From: Adiantum capillus-veneris
Lineage: Eukaryota > Streptophyta > Polypodiopsida > Polypodiales > Pteridaceae
Assembly: GCA_014529385.2 (NCBI GenBank)
Contig: CM043970.1
Location: 61,509,523 to 61,573,522, forward strand
Direction: 5' to 3'
Length of the DNA: 64,000 nucleotides
Position 1 is the first letter of the stretch. The number at the start of each line of letters is the position of its first letter. The notes below the pieces were generated by a model, which was not told the origin of the DNA, made no database searches, and worked only from the letters and a program-made list of their open reading frames with translations. A program made the translations under genes and the position numbers. This document shows, one piece after another, positions 35,801 through 49,100 of the stretch.

Positions 35801-38800
35801 TATGCTAGGGGGATGCTTCATTGAGAAGCTGACACAGGTTAAGAGCTATGGAGTGCTTTCTTCCCCTACCATGTACAGTGTGGTGCTAGGAGTGATGCCC
35901 TACACGCTACACACTGCTCTCTCTCTCCCCTACGTGCAGTTATGTGATGCCCCACAAGAGGGCTTTTTCATTTGACCAATGTACAGTTATGTGGGTTCAT
36001 GCGCGATTGCCGAGGCAAGAGCCTCTTGCACAGGTACTGGATTAGCTAGCGGCTAATCCCGCGCAGGTGCAGGTGAATTCGGAGAGGTTTCACGTCAGAA
36101 ATCTCGTCCGATTCAAAGGGCAAGTAGCCCTACAGGTGCGGAAGCTCGAGGTCTTGCTATAGATGCGATCGGCACGCGAAACGGAACCCAAAACAGGGAA
36201 TTACAGCCTTCTGTGTATTTTTGCAGGTTTAGGGTTCCGACCCTAAACGGACCCTAATACCCCAAGGAGGTTCGGGAACGCGAGGGGACCGCTGTACAGG
36301 TGAACTAGCGCATTTTCGGGGCAGAAAACAGAGAATTCAGCGTGCTGCAGATTCTCGCCAGGTTTTGCAAAGTGTTCGTATGCGTCGGGAAAGTCACCGA
36401 TTGCATGGGGATACTGACTGTGAAGCGTCCTAGTACAGTTATGCTACCGAGATCGGGCTAGAACAGGTGTTTCTTAGCCTAGATTGTGCGGGGCAGCTTG
36501 TAGGAGATCACAAGTTTTATTCCCTCTGTTAAAGAATAAAGAAATACCGAAAGGGGCGCCAATTTTGGGGACTACAGGTTGTAGGCGTCTGCTCGGGGCA
36601 TTCTAGCTTCTGAGCCGTATGTGTATTCAAGTGTTAATTCCCGTCGTAGATTCTCTTTGCAAAGTGCTCTGTGTGTGTGTCTAAAGTAAAGAATTTTCAG
36701 GTGAAAGCCAAAGCCTACCGTCCCACGGGCCGGTTTCAAGAGAACTGAACGATGGATGAAGGTCGAATATGTTTTGACGTGAACAAAAGAACGCCAAGAT
36801 TTTCTCCACACTCATGCCGATTGCTTTTCGGAGGGCCTGCCAGGTGAGTTACCACCTGCTCATCCTGAAGATCATACTATTGATCTGATTCCTGGAATCA
36901 CACCACCGAACCGGCCACCTTACTGTGTGAGCCGAGCACAGAACGAAGAGATTATGAACCAAGTAAAAGACTTCTTGGAAAAGGGTCTTGTCCAGCCTAG
37001 TACTTCACCGTATTGCTCTCCAGTGTTCTTGATTTTGAAGAAAGACGGATCTTGGAGAATGTGCATCAATTATAGAGCTCTCAACAAAATCACCATCAAG
37101 AACAGATTTCCAATTCCTAGGATCGATGATATACTCAACAGATTACAGGGATCCTCGTACTTTAGCAGGATTGAATTGAAAAGTGGATATCATTAGATCC
37201 GAATCGCACCAAGAGACGTCTACAAGACGGCCTTTCGGACGACTTTTGGGTTATTTGAGTTTTTGGTGATGCCTTTTGGCTTAATCAATGCTCCTGCGAC
37301 GTTTAACCGGATGATGGACAGGATTTTTCGAGAGTATAGGCTACTTTCTTTGACGATATCTTTGTTTTCTCCGAGAATGAGTCAGAACATAGAGATCATC
37401 TGCTTCAGGTCTTTCACGCATTACGAGATCACAAGTTAGAGATTAATGCAAAGAAAAGTGAACTTTTCCTACCAAAGATACACTTATTGGGACACATTGT
37501 GTCAGCAGCAGGAGTGCAAATGGATGCAACCAAGATAGACACTATCCGTGATTGGCCCGATTTGAAGAATGTCCATGAAGTTAGAAGCTTCTTCAGACTG
37601 TGTTCGTACTACACGCGGTTCATTCGAAAGTTTGCAAAGGTTGCTTCCCCTTTGCATATCTTGACACAGAAAGGAGTCCCTTTTCTCGTGGGGACCCACA
37701 GAGGTGACAGCCTCTCAGACATTGAAAGAGAAATTGACTACGAGACCAGTTTTGACTTTGCCGGACTTGCAGAAGTCATTTGAAGTATATTGTGATGCTT
37801 GTGGTCGTAGTCTGGATGCGGTCTTAATGCAAGAAGGCCATGTCATTGCTTACAAGAGCCGATTGTTCTCAAGGCCGGAAATGACAGCACAGATTTATGA
37901 GAAAGAGCTTTTGGCGGTTATCCATGCTCTTACTCAGTGGCGGCATTACCTACTCGGAGCGGATTTTACTGTCTTTACAGACCATCAGAATTTGCGCTAC
38001 TTCTTGTCACAGAAGCAGCTATCGGAAAAGCAGATGCGGTGGGCGAACATCTTGTCACAGTTTCACTTTCAAATTGTCCATGTTCAGGGACAAAAGAATG
38101 TGGTGGCAGATGCTTTGTCTCGAAAGCCGTTGGTTCTGGCTATGTCTGCGATATATCATAGGAGGTTGAGGATATGGTCGACCAGTATGCCACAGATACA
38201 GATTTTGCAGACGTTTTCACACGGATACGGGATGGGGAGACAGTAGTGGGATACTCCATTCGGGATGGCTACTTGATGAGAAAAACCATGTTGTGCATTA
38301 CACAGCTGTTGAGATCAAAGCTATGACCGAATGCCACTGCCCACCTTTTATGGGTCATCGCGGCATTGCTACCACCATGAAAGGGGTAGAGAGATACTTC
38401 TTTTGGCCGAGACTCGAGAAGGATGTGGAAGAGTTTGTGCGCAATTGCTTGGTATGCCAGAAGGTCAAGTTTGACATGCATAAAGCACAGGGATTGTTAC
38501 AGCCTTTGCCCATACCCACCCGCCCCTGGGAAAATATTGCAATGGATTTCATTTTTTATCTTGTCCTTTGTATGCAAAATGGGAGGAACCGTTTTGCTGC
38601 CTTCAACAATCTCAAAAGGCGCCTTGCCAGTTGACGAATGCACCGTATTGTTTCGCATACTCAAGCATAGGCAAATACTGTTCCCACTTGCCTTTATTAT
38701 CTGACACATAACATTTCAGCAGATCCAAGACAGTAGAATTAGCCTCTTCTGTGTCCATCAGTTTGTGGATGAAACGAAGACAAGAACTTGAGAGTAGTGC

Positions 38801-41800
38801 CCATGTTCTCTCAAACAATCCTCTCCAAAACAAACTTGTCATGCGAGGATCACGATCACTGACAATCGATTGTGGCATACCATGGTACTTGAATACATTG
38901 TAAGAACACAGAGTGGTCACGATGGTATCTGGACTGTTATTGACAGATTTAGCAAGCAGGCTCATTTCATTCCAGTGAAGAAAGCAGTCAAGCCGGATCA
39001 CTTAGCGAGAATGTTTGTGGCCCAGATTTTCAGATTACATGGCATGCCTAAGACGATTGTCTCCGACAGAGACCCCAGATTTACGAGTTCGTTTTGGAAG
39101 GGAATTTGGGAGAACATTGGCACGCGGTTGTAGTTCTCATCATCGTTCCACCCGCAGACTGACGGGCAATTTGAGATTGCCAATTCAGTGGTTTTAGATT
39201 TATTGAAGTCTTAAATCTCGGATCAGAAGACTCAATGGGAAAAGTATCTACCTTTGGTGGAATTTGCCTACAATTACACGATACACTCTTCGACGGGGAA
39301 GGCGCCATTTGAGATTGTTGAAGGTGCTGCGAAGGTTCGACCCTTCCTAAGCACGAAAGATAAGATTTTTAAAGCGGATGAGTATACGCGCGACTTAGAC
39401 AGAAAAAGGCAGCAGATCGCCATCGTCGCGATTTGAAATTGAAGGAGGATGATTGGGTGCTCTTACGTTTTGAGAAGGCACGCGTGAGAAAGAAAAAGGG
39501 AAAGGAGAGGCTTTTTCCAAAGCTTAGTATGGAATACTACGGACCTTTCCAGATCTCCGAAAAGATCAATGATGTCTCCTTTCGATTGAAACTGCCTGAC
39601 ACTTGGAGGATTCACAATGCATTCCATGTGAGTCTCTTGAAACCTTTTAAAGGTGATGTGCTTGATGATGGGGAGCCCGATGAGCAACCCGAAGTGGAAG
39701 AAAACAAGGAGTTCCTTGTTCCTGAACATATTTTGGCACATAAGGATACAAAGAATAAAGGTAAAGTCCGAAGGCGTTTCTTGGTTAAGTTCAAGAACTA
39801 TCTTGCATTGGATGCGAAGTGGATGGAGGAGGAGGACCTAGCAGATACTCCTCAGATTGTGAAACTTTACCTCGAAGCTTTTGGTTTAGCATAGTCTACT
39901 CCAAATGGAACCCAGAATTCAACTTGGCCGGAGATCTGGTGCAATGGGATGCACAAGAGGGGAGTTACTCCGCTCCTTTGTCAACAAATGCCTTGATTTT
40001 AGAATACTAGAGTCATTGATGTCTCTTTGAGCTTCAGGGATACTGAGAGCCGACAGTATTCTGCTGTATGACTTTATGAGATGGAATTCCGGAATATGAA
40101 ACTGATTTCTTTTCAAGTGCAAGAACTGATAGACGAAATGTCACGTGACACATCCAACTCTATGTGTCCGTGGACAAGCTACAGCACGACAAGGGTTCAG
40201 TTCAGTCAAGTCAGTCTAGAATAGGAAGTGATTTGGCACTTTTGTGAGTCTGTTCGCAGACCGTGCATGTCCAGACACTTAGATTAGATGCATATCCTCA
40301 AGTTGCACACAGCATGACCATCAAATTCCCATCACATCCCATCAGTAGCATTTTTACAGTGCATAGACCTATTTTCCCTATTTTTGACATTTTCCACTTA
40401 TTATTTTTAAGTGACTTTTGTTGGAAAGTAGGTAGAGCAATTTTGCTAAGTTTGTATATAAGCAAACCAGAGCTAGCACTTTCTGGCAGAAGAGGCAGCA
40501 GGAGCACCTTGCTCAACAAGCAACTTCTCAACAAGACCAACCCCCGCGACAACTCAGGCGTTTTCTCTCAAACAGAAGGCCTAGCGTTTTTGCACCAGAT
40601 CAGCCAACGTTTTTGCACTTGCACATTCCCGGCGACAGTAGACAATAGATCAGCCCTAGCGTTAGCAGATTCCCACAGCAACACAGCAGATTTCCTACCA
40701 TTAGCAGATTTCCCCGCAAGGTCAGTTTTCAGCCCTAGTGTTTTTGGTTTGCAGATCAACCTCAGCGTTTTTGTAGATCATCGCGACACAATCAGCCATA
40801 GGACCAGCGTTTTCAGTTTTCAGCCTTTAGCACTCGCAGAACAAGTCCTGAACCTCGCAGATCTCACCTTCCCGCATCAGTTCCTCGCCGCACGGTGGGA
40901 TCCATCGAAGTTTGCAGTTTCAGCCCGGAAAACGCAGATTTCAGCATCTACGTTTCAACGCATCGTCGTCGCCATCGACATCGTCACCGACATAGAGTCA
41001 GAATTCAGCAGATAGAAGATTTGCAGATTTCAGCCCGTCTCGTCACCGTCCTCATCGTCGTCGACATCGTCGGCAAGTCCAAGCATTGTAGAGATTTTTG
41101 CAATCATAAGTAGACCGCTCTCGCCATAGAGGGTGGGGCCCTTGGAGGAGGGTTTGACAACATCTCTGGTGTCGTATTCTCTTCTCTATCTCTCAGTCTC
41201 ATGCACTTCCATTCTCTGTGTCCATTCACTTTGTTTGTGTCCATTGCACTCTCTCGCTAAAGGAATTGAAGGCTCTCCCTTCCGTAAGTAAAAGGAACCC
41301 TTGAGCACAGTTCGGAGCACTCATCTTGAGCAAAGTTCAACATTCATTCCGCTGCACCTTACACGAAATGACTGCAGCATTTTGGTCTAATTGATCTTGA
41401 ATAGACATGGTTGCATAGGGGTTAGTCAATCGCATCGATGAAGTCTGACTAGATCTAGATGCGATTGCTGGCTACATTGCCGATAAAGCATGGTCTAAGA
41501 TCCCAATGAATGTTGAATGTCATGTGATGTCCTATGATGTCTAGTGATGTCCTGTGATGTCGTGTGATGTGATTGTCGATTGGTACATGTGCTAGATGTG
41601 TGTTCCTAGTACGTAGGTACTAACAGTCAGTGTTTGCTAAGACAATTTATGGCTTCTGTCTGTTTTGCAGGAGTAATCGAGGGCGATTACAATGCTTTCA
41701 AGAGGGGGGTATGTCACAAAGTGATGACGTGGCTGCCCAAACCCTAACCTACTGAAACCCTAAGTCTGCTGAAACCCTAAATCTGCCAAAAACCCTAACC

Positions 41801-43141
41801 CTAGCATGGCACGTGACAGCAGTACGGACATCTGCATCGAAATTTGCGGCGGAATTTGCGCTGGCTGTTTACGACAGCTTTTTGACATGTTTTTCGTACG
41901 CATATTAGCAAGGGAGAGAGAGAGAACTTGGAATTGCTTTATTTGCCAAGTAATGGCATGAGAGAGAAAAGCAAAAAGAAGTGCTTTATATTTAAAAGCT
42001 TTTGAGCTTTTGATTTTCAGCTTTTGGGGCTCTACTTTTAGCATCCCTTGTAACCATTAAATATGTGAGCAGGCCTCATAACTCAAAGCATCTGGACGCA
42101 GAGTCTGAGTGTGAGCGCCTGCCCGCACTCTTGTTCTTTGAACTCAGATTAATACAAAAAGAAATACCGATAGGGGCGCCAGTCTTTGGGGCCAATATCT
42201 CTAGGCACAGAACTCCGTCGGCCCAGTGTTGAATCAATTGTGAACTGTGAACTGTTTTGAAGTAGTTATTTGGTGCTGTCGCGGTAGATTCTTGACTTGG
42301 AGTGTCCAAGTCTGTTACAATCTCTCTCTTTTCTATACTACTGGCTCTCTAAAAAAGAAACCAACAAGTTTCCAGATCCCCTCCGAATATTCTTGCCATA
42401 TTCAAGCAAATTGACTACCCCCCAAAATGCCTGCTCACACATCTGTCTCTGCAAACCTCACGTGCATAATTCCTTCACACGTTCGGTTGGGAGCATCAGC
42501 TCCTGTCCAGGTCCACCCCTCCTCCGCGCAATCTCTCTGCACACCTCCCTTCCATCACCCCACCCCTGGTGCACCTTCATCAACTTCTTGCCCTGATAAT
42601 GGTTGTCGTTATCGTGCACAGGTCTCCAAATTCTATTGAGTGCAGCTAGGACACAAAGGCATCCACCACTCAGCTCCACGCCCTGCCACACATAGAGAGA
42701 GAGAGAGAGAGAGAGAGACATGGGCGACAACACACCACCTTCCACACTCATTGCTTCTGTGCTACTGCTGGAGAGGGACAGACCCAGAGCTACCCCCCTT
42801 GCTTATAAACCGCGTCAACATCCAATTGGAGAGAGAGAGAGCATCGCCTCCGCCAACAACAGCAGCAACAGTTGCCTCTTCCCCTGCTCTCGCGTCTCAA
42901 AAACTCCTGCAGGTAGACGTACTCTCCTCGCCTACTTCGGCCACACAAAAAACTGCCTTCTTCCCCTTGCCTTTTCATCAACTCGCCCTCGTGCTCCTCC
43001 TCGTCTGCGAGCCTTAGTCTCCTTCGCCTTGCCCCTCCTTTTACCCAAAAACGAGGGTGGTCACCAAAAGCCGAGTGGCATGTCTTCCACCTAGCCCCAT
43101 CTCGATGAGCCTCCAACTGATCACCTACAGAAGCTGTGTGT

Positions 43142-43172
<31 letters not shown>

Positions 43173-46100
43173 GCTTCTAAAGACCAACCATAGCCTACGT
43201 TCCTTTCGGCTTAAATTAAACCACCGCACCTCCATTTGATTCTCGATTTTCGCGAATTTTTCAAAATCGGGCACACATACTTCTGTCATTGAATTTCGTA
43301 AAAATGTTTTATGTTGTTATGTTTAACTTCGGGATTCTAACGAGTCCACCCTTATCCAAGAAATCATGACTAATTTCAAGGCTGTTTTTCCTAACGATCT
43401 ATCTCCTAGATTGCCGTGAAACCGGCCTGTGGGGCGGTAAGCTTTGGCTTTCACTCGAAATTCTTTGCTTTACTTCAGACACACACACACAGAGTACTTT
43501 ACAAAAGGAACCTGCGACGGGAATTAACACTTAAGTACACACACGGCTCAGAAGCTAGAATGCTCCGAGCAGACATCGACAACCTGTGGGCCCCAAACTT
43601 GGCACCCCTTTTGGTATTTCTTTATATTTTGAGAGGGTAAATTACAAAGTAGAGTCCTGGGAATGCTTTACTTGTATCCCGCTAGATACCACCTGCTTTG
43701 GCCAAATTTCAGCAACATAACAGCCCCAAAACTTGCGCGAAATCAATTCCCCTGCTAGAACTCACTTCCATTGGCATAAACCCTCTGATTCCTGCCCAAA
43801 AACAGTAAATTCAGCACGCTGTATTTATTGGTTTTTGCCCCGTTTTCAGCCCCAAACAGTCCCCTAACTGTCCTTTGCCAGTGGGGCACTATTCCCAATG
43901 GTTCTGGCGTCCGTATGGCTGAAAAACAGTCAATACACAGCGCATACACAGCGCTGAAAACGCACCTGTACGGTGAGGAACGGTGCATGCTTTGGAGTAG
44001 CAGTTAGCTACCCCTGTTCCTGCTCAAGGAGGCTCTTGCCACAGCACAAAATCATGAAACCACACAGCTGTACATCAATCAAATGAAGATCCCTCTTGAG
44101 GGGCATCACATAATTGCACGTAGGGGAGAGAGAGAGAGCAGTGTGTAGTGTGGAGGGCATCACTCCTAACACCACACTGTACATGAGAGGGAAAGAAAGC
44201 ACTCCATAGCTCTCAACCTGTGACAGCATGAAAAATGAGCCCTTCTCTCTCTAAATTCAGCGCCAAAAAATTTTATGTGAGAGGCAAGTGCATGAAATTG
44301 TGCCACTTGGCGCGATTACAAGCTTTTTCCCGTTTTGGGGTTGCCGCCTAAAAATCTCCCGAATGGTTGCCCAATTGACTTCGCAGCAGAGTTGTAAAGT
44401 GTTCCCTGATGAGCGCGCGGCGGTGTGTGCAAGTGATAGAGCACGCGAGGAAGTGCAGTGTGTGTGCAGAGAGGGGTGGCGAAAGCCAGCAGGAGAGGAA
44501 GCGCTAGCAGAACGATAGGGAGAGAGAGAGAGGGCACGCTATTGCTGCAGGGGAATAAGTGAGTGAGTAAGTTAAAACTCGCTTTCCCTTTATTATTTGT
44601 ATAGGACCAATTTATAAGTTAGTGGCCAAGTTCAATGTGAACTTGGCCAAAGGTTAGTAACCTTTAAAATATACATTAAAGGGGGGCCATTTGGGCCTTT
44701 AACCCAACAACCTACCACTTAAAGGCATAAATGGCGCCTTTAAGCTACGTGACTCCCACCATCTCTATGCATAGATGATGTTGTGCTTTGGGTAAGCACT
44801 TAGTGAGAGCATCTGCTGCATTTTGTGATGTATGGACCTTAACCAATGTAATAAGGCCATCCTCAAGCACTTCACATATGAAGTGATACCGCACATCAAT
44901 ATGCTTTGTGCGTGTATGAAACATGGCGTTCTTTGCCAGACATATGGCACTCTGGCTATCACAACCAAGCATAGGTGCCTTGGCAGGCAAACCAAACTCA
45001 CTACATAGGCGTGCTAACCAAATAGATTCTTTGGAAGCCTCAGTGGTTGAAATATATTCAGCCTCTGTCGTAGACAATGCAACAATCTTTTGCAATCTAG
45101 AACACCATGAAACAGCACCTCCCGCAAGAGTAAATACATAGCCACTTGTGGATTTCCGTGTATCCACATCACCAGCCATGTCAGAGTCACAAAATCCTTT
45201 CAACTCCATTGGTCCTTTACCATAACAGAGGCATTTGTTTTTAGTCCCTTTCAAGTACCTCGTAATGGACTTCACTGCATCCCAATGCAACCTGCCTGGA
45301 TTAGCCATAAACCGGCTCACAACTCCCACTGCATGGGCTATGTCAGGCCTAGTAGCAACCATAGCATACATAAGTGAACCACAAGCTGAAGCATAAGACA
45401 CACTTTGCATGTCATTGGCTTCTTCCTTTGACTTGGGGCAATCATCCTTGGAGATTTTGACATATGGCTGTAATGGCACACCAAGAGACTTTGCTTCAGC
45501 CATGTTAAATCTGTCCAGCACCTTTTCAATGTACTTTTCATGCGACAAATACAATAGGCGCTTATCTCTTTGCCTTGTAACACGCACTCCAAGTATATGT
45601 TCAGCTGCCCCAAGGTCTTTCATTGAAAATGCAGATTTCAGCTGTCCTTTAAGAGCATCGACTGTGCTTCTTTTCTTTGCAGCTATCAACATATCATCAA
45701 CATAGAGCACAAGAATGATAGGGCTGCCATCCTCATCACGTTTGGTATACAAACAATGGTCTGCATGGCTTCTTTTGTAACCATGTTTAAGCATGAAACG
45801 ATCAAACTTATTGTACCACTGTCTACATGATTGTTTCAGCCCATACAAGCTTCTATTGAGCATACATACCATGTGTTCCTTGCCAGGAATAACAAAACCC
45901 TCGGGTTGCTTCATGTAAAGCTCTTCTTCCACATCACCATGCAAGAAAGCGATATGTACATCGATTTGGTCCATTTCCAAATCAAGAGCAGCCACTATGG
46001 CAAACAATACACGCAAAGTGGTGATCTTCACTACAGGAGAGAACACTTCCTCAAAGTCTATGCCCTTGGTTTGAACATATCTCTTTGCCACAAGCCTTGC

Positions 46101-49100
46101 CTTATACTTGGGTTTTGCATCAACAGTCTTGATTTTATACATCCATTTGTGAGGAATAGCCTTCCTTCCTTTGGGCAATTCAACCAAATCCCAAGTATGA
46201 TTAGCATGTAAAGCCTTAATCTCTTCCTGCATAGCAAGCTCCCACTTGTCGTTGTGCTCACATGTCTTTGCCTCTTTATACGTAAGAGGCTCTCCCTCAT
46301 CTGTCAACATAATGTAATGCAAAGAGGGATCATATCTGCTTAGAGGCCGTCTTTGACGAGTAGACCACCTCACCCAATGATCCACATTATCCGACGATGG
46401 GTTTACATCAAGTGGCATGATAAAATCATCAACAATGAACTGTTGTACATCATTTTCAGCATTGTTTCTTGGCTGCAAATGCCCTTCAGGAGCCTCAATT
46501 TGCTGTCCAACATCATCTAGCTCAAACACCACTGGATCATCTACATTTTCAGCCATTTGTGGTGCATTCTAAGGGTCAAAAATAGGCCTAACAGGTGGCT
46601 AGACATGTTGAAATTTGACCCTTTTATGTTCATGCTTTCAGGCACAATTGTTTTGAAGCAGCCTTGCCTCATTAAAAACAACATCCCGGCTGCGTACAAC
46701 CCTTTTGAGCTGAGGTAACCAAATCCTGTAATCCATTTCACCTTCTTCACCATATCCCATGAAGAGGCCTTTAATGGAATTCGCATCTAGTTTACTCCTC
46801 AACTCAAGTCTAGCATGCACAAAAGCTTCGCAACCAAAAATGCGTAAGTGATCATATGAAGCAGGCTTGCCAGACCAAACCTCTTCAAGGATGTCACCTT
46901 TCAAAGACATGTGAGCGGATCGATTGCATATATGCACTGCAGTTTTCAAAGCTTCTCCCCAAAATCCATGAGAGAGATTAGCTATGGACAGCATGCATCT
47001 CACCTTCTCACAAAGTGTCCCAATGAATCTTTCAGCCACACCATTAGAAGAGGGGTTGTATGGCACAGTAAGCTCCCTCTTAAAACTTGTTAAATTCAGC
47101 ACTTGTGAACTCCCTCCCATTGTCTGTACGCAAGCATTTTAGCTTTCTACTGATAGCCGTTTTTCGGCTTTTCGTAATTGCCATAGTGAGTTAACCCACC
47201 CTACCAAAATCATCCAAAAACTGTGGCTATCCCTACCATTTCACTGTATATAGGTGTGTGTGAGTTAGGGGACTTTTCCCATATCTTCTTAAAAAACCCT
47301 TAATTAGCTAGTCACTGGGTTAGTTGAGCCAAAAAAATAAAAATAATAAAAATTACAAGTATATTATGGCCCATTTGTGTGTAAATATTTCATTGTATAT
47401 AGGGCGTAAATAAAAGAATTTTTCAGAATTATTTTGGTATTTATTTAAATATTTCTACCTATGGTGTGTTATTTATGCTATGTACATTGACTCACCATTA
47501 CCATATTTTTTCTTACCATTTTGCATACTCTTTATTCCATATAAAAATAATTTCACACAAGCTTCTCTTATTTTTGGTGTAACTCTATCCCAACAAAAAT
47601 CCAAAAAAACTAGTTTATTTATGTGTATAGTTTTTCACTATTGTCATTTTTTCCTTCCTACATCTATTCTCTATTACTCTCATAAATTAGACCACCAAAA
47701 ATATTCATCTTTTTATGGTAGATTTATAATGAGGAGATTTATTTTGATCCCTTTATATTTTTTCCACCTATATTATTTATATTTGACATGTACATATTTT
47801 TTTAGACCCCTCAATATTTGATTTTCTTAGTTGTACTATTCACTTATATCATGATCTCAACAATATCTTCAATTATAGACCTACCAAATAAGGTCAAGGA
47901 TATGTGGCATGCATGCATGCACCATAGGGAGCTCACTCTTGGAGGTATTCAAAAGAATCATCCAAAGAAGGACCTCACAAGGACTTTGTGCAGTGGAAAA
48001 AACAGTCGGTTTTGTTGAATTTTTAAAGATCACATGCTCCCCGAATTTGAAAAGGTGATACAAACAAAAGTTGTAGCTCGTGAGCTAAAATTTCACTTCA
48101 AATTTTTTCATATTTTTTTGAGCTACGAGCTGTGAGCTATGATTTTATTGGTGGACCCCAGTTTGCCCATGCTATGCAGCCACACTCTCTCTTCCACTTT
48201 ATCATTTTCCTCTTTCACACACACTCCTCCCTCTCCTTCCCACTCCCAAACCTGCAACTCCCATGTCCTAATTCACCCTCTTCACCATTGCCACTTCTCT
48301 CACACCTCCATAGCCTTCATCCTCCATTTCTACACCCTAGGTGTCCCCCTTTCTCTCTACATATATGTCCATATTACCATACTCTCTTCAACTTTGTAAA
48401 GAACTTCAAAAAATCAGCAAAAATCCAAAGTTAAAACTCTGCAAATAAAGGCTTTATCATGAATTTTCCAAGGTTTGAAGATAACGTAGCTTCATCGACA
48501 CGCGTTACTTCGCCATGCTGACCGCTTCTTCTACCGGTGCTGTAAAGAGGTGACTGTCAACTTCTCCAAGCTTCAACCTTGCTTTACAAGCTTATCCCTT
48601 CTCTAACTTTTCTCATCATATATCTCACCATTTGGTGAATGATTTTGTAAATATTTTTTTGTGATAATTACTAACTACTAACCACTAACCTTATTGTAAA
48701 ATGCACCCTCTACTAGAGTAGGCACTCCCAAATTATTCACTCAATCCCTCTCTCCTTTCATCCTCAATAATTCTCTTCCCTTGAGCCCACATCCATGTGA
48801 CTCAAAGGACAAGAGAGACCCACCCTCATTAAAAAAAATAAAAATATGCACAATCTTTTATTCCTTCAAATAACTTGATTAGGCCTAATCCTAATCGGGG
48901 CGTCTAAAACCTATAAATAGAGCCCTTCTCTCCCTTGTAAATCATCACATGATCACACTACACCACACCATTTTCAACACATAACACACCACTCTTCAAG
49001 CCTAGTTGTGTAGAGTGTGTGCATCGTGAGTACTCTATTCCATCATTACACATAGGTACATGGAGAAGCTTGAAGTTAGTTATGCCATCTAGAGGAGTGG

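Larger units (their letters stand above)
32269..36738 (+). mobile_element. Element E: non-autonomous LTR retrotransposon inserted in element D, TSD AGAGA
   Basis: 4470 bp flanked by AGAGA at 32264-32268 and 36739-36743. The LTRs are 32269-34064 and 34941-36738 (about 1797 bp each), nearly identical by eye. The interior is 876 bp: a primer-site-like sequence, a 32-codon gag start (34170-34268), and the end of a chromodomain (34575-34769), then the polypurine tract 34929-34938. All of pol between these is missing. A large-LTR, short-interior derivative of a chromovirus. It interrupts D between protease and RT. Confidence 0.95.
29608..42319 (+). mobile_element. Element D: chromodomain Ty3/gypsy retrotransposon hosting two later insertions
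   Basis: 5' LTR 29608-30253, primer site, gag, zinc knuckle, protease, [element E 32269-36738], RT, RNase H, integrase, chromodomain ending 39894, [solo LTR C 40139-41363], polypurine tract and 3' LTR 41712-42319. Flanks are GTCTC (29603-29607) and ATCTC (42320-42324), a target duplication with one mismatch. Removing the insertions leaves an element of about 7.0 kb, a normal size for a chromovirus. Coding is broken by several stops and frameshifts and by an inverted integrase piece (38556-38905). Confidence 0.92.

Noticed and set aside
32269-36738. Segmental duplication of about 1.8 kb
   Set aside because: The two copies are the LTRs of element E, with TG...CA ends, polypurine tract and AGAGA duplication.
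42640-43116. Overlapping 100-125-codon frames as a host gene
   Set aside because: Low-complexity composition, frames on both strands, no domain, no splice pattern.
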